A program made the position numbers and the translations under genes. The notes under the pieces were generated by a model. It had not been told where the DNA came from and made no database searches. It saw only the letters and a list, made by a program, of their open reading frames with translations. Shown here one piece after another: positions 34,915 to 45,402 of a stretch of 64,000 bases of DNA. How positions within the stretch are numbered: the first letter of the stretch is position 1; every line of letters starts with the position of its first letter. This stretch comes from Tamarix chinensis (taxonomy: Eukaryota; Streptophyta; Magnoliopsida; Caryophyllales; Tamaricaceae). The stretch lies in the NCBI GenBank assembly GCA_030549775.1, contig CM060181.1, positions 58,277,701-58,341,700 of the forward strand. The letters are read 5' to 3'.

Positions 34915-35970
34915 TCATATAGTGCTAGAGAAGTCTTTTATAAACCTACGATAAAAACCTGCATGTCCAAGAAAATAATGCACCTCTCTTATGTAAGTAT
35001 GAGAGGGTAAGTAATGCACGTTATCTATTTTAGCCTTATCAACCTCTAGCCCCCTATATGATATAACATAACCAAGTAAAATTCCTTGTGTCACCATAAA
35101 ATGAAACTTTTCCTAATTAATCACACGGTTAGTTTCTTCACATCATTTCAAAATTAAATTCACATTTTCGAGACAATATTCAAAAGTATCACCAAAGATA
35201 CTAAAATCATCCATAAAAACCTCAATAATTTTCACAATATAGTAAAAGAAGATACTAACCATGCATCTTAGGAATGTATCGAGGGAATTGCATAACCCAA
35301 AGGGCATGCATCAATAGGCAAATGTTCTAAATAGACATATGAAGGTTGTCTTCTCTTGATCCTCCTTTGCTATGTGAATTTGTTTGTAACTAGAGTACCC
35401 ATCAAGAAAGCAATAGTAGGAATGACCATCCAATCTCTCGAGCATCTGATCAATGAATGGCAGTGGGAATTCATCTTTTCGTGTTGTTGCATTCAGCTTC
35501 CTATAGTCAATGCATACTCGGTATCCCATCACTGTCCTTTGAGGGAGAAGTTCATTCTCCTCATTCTTCACCACTATTACCCCTGAATTCTTAGGCACCA
35601 TATGTATAGGTGCCACCCATTTAGAATATAAGATAGGGTAGATAACTCCATAGTCCAATAACTTGATGATCTCTTTCTTCACTACTTCCATCATAGGAGG
35701 ATTAAGCCTACATTGAGCTTCCCTAGTTAGCATTACTCCATCCTCAAGAAAAATGTGATGAACACACATAGTAGGGCTTGTTCCCTTAATGACTTCTAGA
35801 GCCAATCCAATAGTGATCTTGTGAATCTTGAGAACTCCTAAGAGCTTCCTCTCTTCTTTCTCTATTAACTTGGAAGATATGATCACAAGAAGTGTCTTAT
35901 CATCTCCTAAGTAAGCGTAATTCAAGTGATCCGGTAATTGCTTGAGTTCTAATGTGGGGGCCTGAATCAT
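34915..35970 (-). pseudogene. Athila-like reverse transcriptase
   Basis: From 35970 downward: a protease-RT linker with KGTSPTMCVHHIFLEDG, then CRLNPPMMEVVKKEIIKLLD, GYRVCIDYRKLNATTRKDEF, LDGHSYYCFLDGYSSYKQI and EKTTFICLFRTFAY. A frameshift leads to the FMDD catalytic box at 35206-35217 (usual YMDD), then FLGHAGFYRRFIKDFS. The GYS.YNQI-type phrase and 'NATTRKD' point to the Athila lineage. At least two frameshifts are evident. Confidence 0.9.
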
Positions 35971-36122
35971 ATAAGGTATGGGCTTATTAGTAGATAAGGG
36001 AATTGAAAAAGGATGGAATTCATATCGATAGGGGGTGTTTTGCCTTCATGTGAGCCACAACATGCACACGATGTGGTGAAAGTATTGCTTCTAGTTCCTC
36101 CAATGAAATCATTTCCCCCTTT

Positions 36123-36620
36123 TCATCCAATCCTAAGTTTTTCAAAAGATTGGTAGCAAATGGGTCCTCCTTTTTCCTCCTCAAAATAATCTTGCACCAA
36201 AAAATCAATAGTGTCAATAGTAAAACAAGAATGATCATCCACGAGGTATCTCATAGTGTTGAAAATGTTGAAGCTTATGAATTCCCCATCAAATTCCATG
36301 GTAAGAGAATCATTATGAACATATATTTTTGTGTGAGAAGTTCTCATGAAAGGTCTTCCCAAGAGAAATGGCATTGGACTTGAGATGCTATCATCCATAT
36401 CTAGCACATGAAAGTTTGCTGGAAAAATAAGTGTACCAACCTGCACAAGAACATTTTCTACAAGCCCCTTAAGGAATGTGTTAGAACAATCAAAAAGTTG
36501 AACGATCACATTATATTTCTTAAACTATCCCAAACCTAAAGATTCATAAATAGAATACGGCATGACATTAATAGATGCACCTAGGTCTAGTATGGCATTT
36601 TGAAACTTATTGTTATCAAT
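36123..36620 (-). pseudogene. Athila-like aspartic protease
   Basis: Minus strand carries DLGASINVMPYSIYESL with the catalytic D-L-G-A at 36573-36587, then a frame break near 36520, VQVGTLIFPANFHVLDMDD, PFLLGRPFMRTSHTKI and MEFDGEFISFNIF. This is the usual order for the gag-protease junction of Athila/Tat elements. Confidence 0.85.
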
Positions 36621-36692
36621 TACGCATGGAACCGTGAAACTTCCAGGATCCTTGCATTTTGGAGGTAGCTTCCTTTATATCACCGCATACAA

Positions 36693-36921
36693 TTACTCAC
36701 TCATCTTCACTACTTTCTTCTCCTGTATTCTTTTCCTTGTGGTACACAACTCCTTCAAGAATTTTGCATATTTAAGCACTTGTTTGATAGTATCTAGGAG
36801 TGGAATGTTAACTTGCACCTTCTTAAATGTATCCAAAATTACTTGATCACTCTCATCTTTCTTTGATTTGGATAACCTGCTAGGAAAAGGAATAGACAAA
36901 ATAGGATTAGTTATAACATTA
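36693..36921 (-). pseudogene. Athila-like gag, C-terminal part (interrupted by LINE)
   Basis: Minus strand reads NPILSIPFPSRLSKSKKDES, then ILDTFKKVQVNIPLLDTIKQV and YAKFLKELCTTRKR. The reading frame continues directly from TIPNNVITNP on the far side of the LINE once one TSD copy is removed. Confidence 0.9.
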
Positions 36922-37316
36922 AGAAGAAGAAGACGGAAGTTACCACACACGTCTGGGCTTGCATTTCATGTCGGAGTGATATAGGACTTCTCTGTCACAG
37001 GTTCACTATCTTTCTATACACCCAATAAAAATAAGGCTTGTATTGGCATGGATCGATAGGTGTGTTTTTAGTAGAATAGAAACCATCATACATTTTCTTA
37101 GTCAAAGCAACTTCATCGTAAATTAGTTAATACTTGACGAAAAAAGGGCCAAGAAAGAGGGGAGAATCTTCCATGCAACAACCTATACATCAAACCATGC
37201 ATTATACCACCCTACGACCTATATCCCAAGCCAACTTCTACTAAAATTTTAACAGGTACCCCCCTTATCTCGCTAGCTACACACCAAAGGCCCATGCAGC
37301 TCAACTCAAGAAGGGA

Positions 37317-38459
37317 ACGAGGTAGGCATTCACAGTCTTCGTGGAAAACTTAGTGAAGACTGTCTCGGTCGAGGAAGTACATGAGGTTTTTGGGGAGGCT
37401 GGAAAAGTTGTGGATGCTTTCATCAGTAGAAGGGAGAGAAAGAATTCAAACTTACACTTTGGTTTCATGAGGTTTGCCAGCGAAGGAGAGGTAAGAGAAG
37501 TTGTAAGGAGAATCAATAATATGCTGATGCAAGGGGTGTGTATGTTCGTTCGTATGGCATTATTTGACAAGGGAAACAAGAAAGAGAATTAGAAGAATGG
37601 ACCGGCTAGGAAGGTCTGGGACGTCCAAGTGCAGGGAAGAGGAAAGATGGCTACGAGAGACTCCAGATATGGTGGCAAGGGGTCTAGAAAACAAGCATGC
37701 TCAGCCACAAAGATGCACACTAGAGCTGTAGGAAGATAGGGAGGCGATAGAATGGCAGGAGCAGAGTGTCGTGGTTGAATCCTATCAGGCCCTTAATCTT
37801 GAGATTATTGTCCCTCAAATGCAACATGATTGGAGCACAACAACTAATGTAAGAGATCTTGGCCATTTTAAATTCTTAATTACCTTCGAGTTTAAGGTTG
37901 AGTGCTGTAAGGCCATGGAGGAGGAAAGTCTGTTAAGGGACCATTTCCAAGTGGTTAGGAAGTGGAAGAGGGAGGGTGCATGTAGGTTAAGAAGAATGTG
38001 GGTTAAGGTAAGGGGCTTGCCTGCGATGGTGTGAAGGAGAACACAATTCGATCACTAATGGCTCTGTAGGGTTTATGGGTATACTAGGAGGAAGAAGGGG
38101 ATTTCAGCGCAAGGTTGGCATCAATACGAGTGCTCATTGACATGCCATTCATGGATGACATAAAGGAATCCATAGAAATAAGGGTTAGGGAGGTAGCGGT
38201 AGAAGTGCTAATTAAGGAAGTAGGGGAGGGTTACATGCCATGGCACCATTCAAAGGTGGTTGTACCCAACGGTCGAAGGAACGACAAGGAAGTCAACGAT
38301 CGGTGCTGTTCTCAGGGAAACATAGGTGAGAAGAGTCCGGGCACCTCGAGAAGTGCTAGCATTATGGCATGGAAGTGCATGGGAGCACAGGTGGCGGGGA
38401 GTTTGAAGAAATGTTGTAGAGAGGTGGAAGAGTTAGCAAGGAAGAGTCTGACGGGCTGA
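37317..38459 (+). pseudogene. LINE ORF1 remnant (RRM-like plus DUF4283-like)
   Basis: 37317-37592 encodes AFTVFVENLVKTVS, EVFGEAGKVVDAFISRRERK and HFGFMRFA, an RNA-recognition-motif pattern with RNP-like FGFMRF. This is common in one class of plant L1 ORF1 proteins, which bind the element RNA. After a stop at 37592, the frame at 37771-38034 reads WSTTTNVRDLGHFKFLITFE, then RDHFQVVRKW and WVKVRGLP, resembling the DUF4283 region of plant LINE and zinc-knuckle proteins. 38115-38459 continues with VLIDMPFMDDIKESIEIRV. Several frameshifts; no start could be fixed. Confidence 0.75.
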
Positions 38460-39621
38460 AACACGGAAGTGATGTGTGGGGCGATGGGCAGTAGTATAGG
38501 GAGGAGAGAAGTAGTTTTGAAGGGGGAGGATCGTGGCCAGGGAAGGGCTTCAAATTTCATCAGTGGTAGAAAAGAGGGAAGTGGAAGGGCAGATGGGCAG
38601 TGAAGGGGGAATAGTGAGGCTAGTAGGAGCAAAGGGAAATCATGGGAGAGAGTGCAGGATGCTGGGACAGTAGGGGATGATGGCTGTAATAAGACTCAAA
38701 AGGCTGGGATGGATAAGGGAATGGAGGAGGTGATAGGGGATGGAAAGGAACCGCTGGCAGGGGCTATTCAAAAGGTGGCAGATAGGTAGGGAGAGAATGA
38801 AGAGGATTGGGGGGAAAAGCCTTATGTTGGACACTATTAATAAAAGGCCAGCTGTTATAAGGGAAGTGAAGGGTGAGGGCAATGTGAATGAGGGAGAGTG
38901 TGAGGGGGGCGTGCATAAGATGGAAAGGGAACAACATGAGGCCATTTGATGGCTGGAAGAAAAAGAAAAGGGTGAGGGTTAGGTGAATAGTGTAAAGGTG
39001 GGAGAGGTTGGTGACATTATTTTCGTGCAGGTTAGGGAGGGAGCTGGGGTTCGAGTGGCACGAATGCAAGGACACGGTAGTTGAAGGAGGGAGGAGTGGG
39101 AGGAAAGTTTAGGAGGTTGTGCATGGGTTGATAAGGAAGGAGAGTAAGAGTTAGGTTCCATAAATACAATACTTGCGGGTGTCGACCATGATTTTGAAGA
39201 AGAATTAAGATTAATAAATAAGTGGAGGCATGTTGAGGGAGGAAAAAATTAGAAAAGCATAGTGGGAGAGGTAGGGTTGGGACAACAAAATTAAGAGGAG
39301 GAGAGGGCGGAGGTGTCCCGGGATTCTTTAAATGAGGTGCCTCAGAGGTTTGGAAGTGCGAATCCTAGATTAGAGGAGAAGTCAGTCGAGGTGGAGATGG
39401 AACTAGTAGATAAGGAGAAGGAATTAGTGGAAGAAAATGATTGGGCGGAAATAGAAGAAACATGGAAGTTCGGTAAGGAAATTGGCCTAGAGTCCAAGGA
39501 GGAGATCACTTGTAAGGAGAGTCTGCTCAGTTTAAGAAGAAGCTAGAGGAAGATCACGAAAAAGAATTTTTGAGAAGGGAGGGTCAAAGGAAAAGGTGTA
39601 AAGGTGTGGATAGTAGTTGTT
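38460..39621 (+). other. LINE ORF1 tail and ORF1-ORF2 spacer
   Basis: Purine-rich, Glu/Lys/Gly-rich translation with many stops, including an acidic stretch in 39313-39546. It corresponds to the variable C-terminal part of plant L1 ORF1. No domain recognised. Confidence 0.5.
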
Positions 39622-40230
39622 ATGATAATAGTCAGTTGGAATGTGAGGGGGATCAGAGCTTTTGGTAAATTATCTAGCATTAATGGGGTGTTATAAAAGG
39701 AAAAACCGTGGGTCTGTGGGCTAGTTGAAACAAAACACTAGTCCTTGCGGGAGTGGTGGAAAAATAAGGTGTGGAGGAGTCTTTCAATCGAATGGAGAGA
39801 CTCGGTGGCTCGATGTCGGAGTGGAGGTCTGATTATTGGGTGGGATATGTAGCACTTCTCTTTGAGTAACTTCAGGAGTGGTAATAGATGTATTCTGATT
39901 GAAGGTCAACTGGGGCCAAAGGCTTTTGAGTGTGGGGTGATGCTTGTCTATGGGTGCCTAGATACTAGTGCAAGAAAGGCCTTATGGGAGGACCTGTGGG
40001 ATATCGATCAACTTTGCAAGAGACCATTATTGGTCATGGGGGACTTTAACGAGGTCAGAGATCCAAATGAGAGAAAAGGGGGCCGGATTGATGAAAGTAG
40101 TGTTGAGGCATTTAACGAGTGGATAGATAAGATGGGCCTCATTGATTTTAAGCCTACAAATTTGAAGTTTTTGTGGCAGAGAGTAGACTCGGCTAGTTTA
40201 CTCGATAGATTTCTAGTTAGTCCAGCCTAA
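39622..40230 (+). pseudogene. LINE ORF2 endonuclease domain (AP-type)
   Basis: ORF2 begins at ATG 39622: MIIVSWNVRGIRAFGKLSS, the usual N-terminus of plant L1 endonuclease with the Asn of SWNVRG. LVETKH (catalytic Glu in the ETK motif) follows after a stop. VMGDFNEVRDPNERKGG near 40035 holds the D-F-N motif. DKMGLIDFKPTNLKFLWQR closes the domain. In-frame stops lie near 39694, so the enzyme that would nick target DNA is inactive. Confidence 0.85.
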
Positions 40231-40876
40231 TTATCTGTATTTCCTACGATCTCTTGTAAAGGGTTAAGCAGATCTCTCTGGGATCATAATCCGATTTGCC
40301 TTAGAGAAGTGCCTAGAGGAGGGCAGGGGGAAAAGGTGTTTCATGCTTGGGATATGTGGTTCTCTCATCCTAAGTTTTGAGGTTATGTTAAAGAGTGCTG
40401 GAACACTCTAGAAGGGAATTATTGTCAAAGCAAGCTAAAGGATATGAAGGGGATGCTGAGAAAGGAGAACAAAGATGTGTTTGGGGATATCGAATTAAGG
40501 ATTAGCTCCTTTAAAGAAGAACTGGCGAGGGTGGACAACATATTAAATGGTGGTGCATCACTTGATGTAGACCTTGCTAGAAGAGCCGCCCTATAGATGC
40601 AACTATGGAAATGGCATAGGAGGAAAGAAGGGTATTAGCGGCAGGTATCTAGGATAAGAAGGTTTCAATATAGAGATAAAAACACAATTCTTTCACATGA
40701 TAGCTGTTGTCAGAAAGAAGAGAGCCACCATCAGCAGATTGGTAGTAGAAGGCCAGGAGGTTTCAGAGCTAGAAGGAATAAAAGATGAAATCTTATTTGA
40801 CTCCCCATCTCTGTTTGAAACCAGTAGTGGATAGAGATAAAGAAGAGACAAAGAAGAGACTAGAAAGGAATACCTC
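40231..40876 (+). pseudogene. LINE ORF2 linker before a missing reverse transcriptase
   Basis: Translation gives SLWDHNPICL, VFHAWDMWFSHPKF, ENKDVFGDIELRISSFKEEL and FFHMIAVVRKKRATISRLV, then EGIKDEILF near 40780. This is the normal text just upstream of the RT domain. The sequence then jumps within about 100 bp to text belonging downstream of RT. The whole RT core (several hundred residues, including FADD) is absent. Confidence 0.8.
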
Positions 40877-41587
40877 ATGAAATACAGAGGTAAACTATTT
40901 GTTTGGGAAGAGGATCAAAAAGAGAACCTGAGAACAACCATTCAGAGGGTTCAAATGAGTAATAGTAGCCAGGATACAATAAGGTGGGGAGGTGACACTT
41001 CCGGTATTTTCTCTATGAGATCACTCTGTCAGGCTGAGTACCAGAGGATAGCTGAGGTGGGCCAGTTTACACCGAGCTCGAGTTTGATGTGGAACAGTGC
41101 TGCTCCTCCAAGGATGGTACTTTTGTCGTGGTTTGCGGTTTAACACAGACTAACTACCAGAGACAGACTGGTTAGGTTGCAAATTATAGAAGAAACCGAG
41201 GCAAGTTGTCTATTTTATCTGGTAGAGAAGGAATTGAGTGACCATATCTTTTTGCATTGTAGAGTGACTGGGAGACTGTGGTATGATCTATGTGAATGGA
41301 TCGGGTTCGAATGGGTGATTTCAAACACAATGGATAAGAATGCTCTGGCCTGGTTAGGTGTTCGAAGCAAAGGACAGGGGAAAGCTATTTGGCAGGCTGC
41401 TTTTTTTGCAATCATAGGGTCTATTTGGGAGGCCAGGATTAAGGTGGTTTTTGAAAATCAAAAGTTCTGCACCAAGTGGATGTTAATAACTATCAAATTG
41501 CAAGTTAGCTTCTGGATAAAATTCAGTAGTAAGGAGTTTCCATACAAAATCGAGGAGTTAGTGCATAATGTGCAAGCTTTCTTATAG
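40877..41587 (+). pseudogene. LINE ORF2 C-terminal zinc-binding region (zf-RVT-like)
   Basis: IRWGGDTSGIFSMRSL, then WNSAAPPRMVLLSWFAV, a frameshift near 41145, LTTRDRLVRLQI, and C...EKELSDHIFLHCRVTGRLW. These are the Trp/Cys/His landmarks of the zinc-binding domain that follows RT in plant L1 elements. The frame from 41177 runs to a stop at 41587. A short 3' UTR and A-run follow. Confidence 0.85.
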
Positions 41588-41708
41588 CTGGTGTATCCTA
41601 TCAGTAGTGTCTGTATCTAGATGCAGAATTTTCTAAGCCAATGGGGTCATTTGTATTGTCTATTTTTCTGAATGAAAATATCAAAAAAAAGGATTAGTTA
41701 TAACATTA

Positions 41709-42603
41709 TTAGGAATGGTAGAGGATTTACCATTCAAAGAACTTTCATATTTCAGTTCATTAGTTTTTCGATCACTCATTTGTCGGTTTCTACTTTTATT
41801 CTCTTGTTTATTTATGCTCTTCCCTTCTTTTGTAGCATGATCTTCTTCCAATTGCTCGATATTCTCCTTGTCTTTCGTTGAATTATTCTCACATGATTTA
41901 CCACTCCTAGACACCACTATATTAGCTGATTCTAAATTGCCCTTCGGATTGGGTATGGTGCTACTTGGCAATTTTCCTGGATCATGTAATTGATTTAAAT
42001 TAGTAACCATTTCTCCTATTTTCCTCTCAATATTTTTCACTCTATTATTCATGGATAATCAGCTCTGTATCAGTTGATTTTATCCGTCTACCAGCCAGTT
42101 TTAACCATTTGTTAGTGCTTCAAAAAGCTTCCCCATATTTTATGAACTTGAGGATTCTAAAAATGGAGAATATTCTTGTTGAGGATATTGATAATATTTT
42201 GAAACTTCATATTTGCATGTGTGAGGGTCTTGATATGGCACTAAATAATGATCATTCATCTTCAATCCAAAGTTGAGTTAACACCTCATTCCAGGATAGT
42301 ATGTGCTTGTGTAGGGATTTTGTCCTTGAAAACCATTGAAAGATTGAACATTGGATTGTTTCCATCCTCCTCCTCTCATAGCTTGTGAATTATAGGCATA
42401 TGGATTTCCTTGTGTATGACACACCCCACTTGTATTAATAACTTTAATAGCTATAGATACCTATGAAACAAGAGTAGTGAGTTGGTTAAGTCTATCATTA
42501 AAATTACTTGAACATACCTCATTTACTATTTCATTAAGATTCATGCAAAGTTATCCATAACCAAAGGATCCTCTCATAGCCACTTGAAAACACTAACACT
42601 TTA
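41709..42603 (-). pseudogene. Athila-like gag, N-proximal remnant
   Basis: Minus-strand text includes NNRVKNIERKIGEMVTNLNQ and VVSRSGKSCE, the coiled gag region just before the protease in Athila elements. Further upstream are HTQGNPYAYNSQAM and GFQGQNPYTSTYYPGM, resembling the post-zinc-knuckle segment (NPYSNTYNPGW type). Interrupted by stops. The N-terminal half of gag is missing beyond 42603. Confidence 0.8.
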
Positions 42604-43327
42604 TGATGAAACCTAGAAGGGTTTCACAAAAAATTTCACGAATCATAATTGAAATCGAGCGCGGGGTTCAATTCCCCGACAATCAGCCTAAGGATTTTGT
42701 CCAAAGGAAGATCAGAAACTCAGAGTGCAGGTGATACAATAGCTACTGATGTTGATAAGTAAAGAAGATCAAGAATAGATAGAGGAGAAGTATCAGAAGA
42801 ATGCAAATGAGAAGATCGCGAGAGAGAGAAAGAGAGAGAGAGAGTCGAGAGAGAGTAGAGAGTAGAGAACAGAGAAAATTCCAGAACTTAAAATTTTCAT
42901 TCGACCAAAAGTGTTTCAGGACATACGGTGGAGGCCATTTATATGGCATACACAATACAAGGTAAGCTTAAAAAAATACACATGGCAGGCCCTCAACCAG
43001 TATACATGATTCAACCCAACAATCCAGCCCAAGAATCAGCCGCACAACAGAAATGGATTGACGGCTGAATCAAAGGATTAACAACCCAAATACAAAATTA
43101 CATGCCTTAATAATACAAGAAAAGAATGATATAAATAATTTCCATTAGCTATAAATTAATTTAGCTAATCATGGTTACCAAGGGATGAATAACCCTTAAT
43201 CCAACTAACCCAGTTAATCATAGGTCGGGTGGCGGGTCATACAACCAACTTAATCCCTATTAGCTAATTTTGCCGGCGAATGCATCACATGGGATTTTCT
43301 AATCTTAAAAATAAAATTTCTATAACA
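42604..43327 (-). repeat. Probable copia-type solo LTR
   Basis: On the minus strand the block begins TGTTATAGAAATTTT (43327) and ends GGTTTCATCA (42604). It contains a TATA-like CATATAAATGGCC near 42940 and a CT-rich leader, (CT)n on the minus strand, opposite the GA run at 42819-42862. That is the layout of a copia LTR promoter and untranslated leader. No TSD was found: left flank CTTTA, right flank ATTCC. It could also be a truncated or rearranged piece. Confidence 0.5.
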
Positions 43328-43677
43328 ATTCCTTAGCAACTACAACAATATTTGATACCATTCCCCATGTTCTGCATTAATTTGCCTACTCAAGCACACA
43401 ATAAGAAAAACAATTATAAGCACAAAATGATCTATAACAATTAACAGAATTATTTAAATATAAATTTTGGAGATTCATATTACTTTAGAGGAAAAGGTTA
43501 AGAGAAAAAAACACACAAAAATTCTAAACAAACCTAAAAAAGCACTAAAAAATGGGACACACAAACTACCAAATTAAATTTGTGTAAATAAAAGGATGAT
43601 GCAATAAAACCAACACACTAAAAATACTAGCAAAGTAAAGGTGAAGTTACTAATCCCCGGCAACAGTGCAAAAGATT
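43328..43677 (-). other. Athila 5' untranslated region with primer-binding site remnant
   Basis: Minus-strand TTGCACTGTTGCCGGGGATT lies at 43653-43672, next to the inner edge of the inferred LTR. It resembles the TGGCGCCGTTGCCGGGGA sequence that follows the 5' LTR of Athila elements. The gag start is not identifiable in this stretch, so the N-terminus of gag has been lost. Confidence 0.65.
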
Positions 43678-45402
43678 TGTGTAATCGTATCCAACATACA
43701 ATTTAAACCCTTTTGTTGTCAATTGTAGAACTGGTAAATAAGGGTATCGTTTTAGGCTGGGGATTGAGAAGACTCACCTCTATCCAACTAGCTTAAAAAA
43801 ATAAAAATCAAAATTTAAATAATATAAAATAAATAAATAATAAAAATACTAATGGGGGTTATAAAAATAAAAATAATAAAAGGAATAAATAAAATAAAAT
43901 AAAATAATTAATAATAATAATAATGGGGAACCTGTAGATATGATAAAGATTCTAGGAAAATCAAAATCTACCATTCTAGGAAAATCAAAATCTACCACTA
44001 GATTAGGTCAAAATATAATATTAATTTCTAAATCATCTTTTAATAATGAGAATGAGATCGACCAAGTGGTTCACCAAAAGCCGGTCCATAAACCTTTTAT
44101 TACTTCATTTAATTAATTAATACAACAAAGTGCCAATATTAACCCTATTAAATACTAGTAGCATAATAGTAACAAGTAGCTCATATATTCAACTAGATTT
44201 AATACATTAAGTATAATTGGAAGGTTATCAATCTAAGTACCCAAACTAGTATACAAATCATGTCTAGTTGTATTTCCTTTCCCTGACCCACAAGTATCTA
44301 AATATTTTACTACTTCGGTTATAATCACAAAACTATTTGGTAAATTTTTATCTAATCTAGCTATAATTTATACGTATAAATTCTATTATATTTAGAAGGC
44401 CACCTAGCATGTAAATAATCCTACATATAACTACTTATGAGGACACCAGAACAAGGCATGCACCAAATAAATTATACTTGATAGAATTATACAAATATAA
44501 ATGATAGCAATTAAAGTAGAGTTAAGAAATAATCTCACAAAATAAAGAAAATAAAATTATGACTCAAACCCTAATTTGGAGTTTCAATTTATTCTCTAAC
44601 AACAAATATTTAGTTAGCCATAATTATAGAACTAATTACATAAAAATATATATATATAATATAAATTAAAAATAGAGAAAGAAATAAAAAAATTAATTAT
44701 AGATAGAAGATTAGGAATTTATTCAGATAAAAATTAATTTTATCTCAAATAAATTCTACTAGGCAAATTTCTTCCCTATATTTCTTCCTTCCCGATGCTA
44801 AACTCTATGCAATTATTTCTTTTCCTTTTTTTTTTTCTCTTTCCGACTGACGTCTATTGCTACAGCACTGAAGCTATTGTTCTTCTCCTCGGTTTAAGTG
44901 ACTGATAGCTCTATCCTCCTCTATTAGCCCTGCCTCCTTTCTTTACCGTCGTCCATGCTCCCCTGTTTTCTTTTTATTATCGATCGTGCAACTCTCTTTC
45001 GTCCGTGCGCTGATCGTGTGTTTTCTTTCTTTGACTTTTCTTCTTTCATTCTTTTTCTTTGAGTCCATGCGGCTCGTTTGGTTGCCTTGCCGCTGCAACG
45101 TTTCATTGTTTCATGTTTCGGGCCTTTGGGCCTTCAGCTTTTGGGTTTTTGGTCTAAAGGTCTAATTTTTTTATTTTTTTTTATTTAAAAATAATACCTA
45201 TAAAATATAATTAAATAAATATTAATAAATAATATTTTATTCTAACTTTACTTAATTTATATCATTTTAGCTTAAATAATAACATTCATGCAATTATTAC
45301 CACTTAAACATGAAATCATAATTATTCACCTATATTAGTTAAATTAAATGCTAAAAACTAAGATTATAAGGGCATAAACTATGTTAAAATATGAACTTAT
45401 CA
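43678..45402 (-). repeat. Athila 5' LTR
   Basis: About 1.7 kb, within the size range of Athila LTRs. On the minus strand it begins TGATAAGTTCATATTTTAAC (45402) and ends ...ATTACACA (about 43678) shortly before the primer-binding site. The inner edge is uncertain by a few bases. The element was inserted in a family-A LTR, whose GGTAATTT array starts right after 45402. The TSD cannot be tested because the opposite end of Athila is deleted. Confidence 0.7.

Larger units (their letters stand above)
36922..41690 (+). mobile_element. LINE (L1-type) insertion with a 19-bp target-site duplication
   Basis: AGGATTAGTTATAACATTA occurs at 36903-36921 and again, identical, at 41690-41708, right after a short A-run (41683-41690). 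The insertion falls in the Athila gag reading frame. The element is about 4.77 kb and has ORF1 and ORF2 remnants but no RT core. Long target duplications plus a 3' A-tail are the signature of target-primed reverse transcription. Confidence 0.95.

Noticed and set aside
38312..39161. Minus-strand ORFs across the LINE
   Set aside because: Shadows of the purine-rich plus-strand LINE ORF1 tail.
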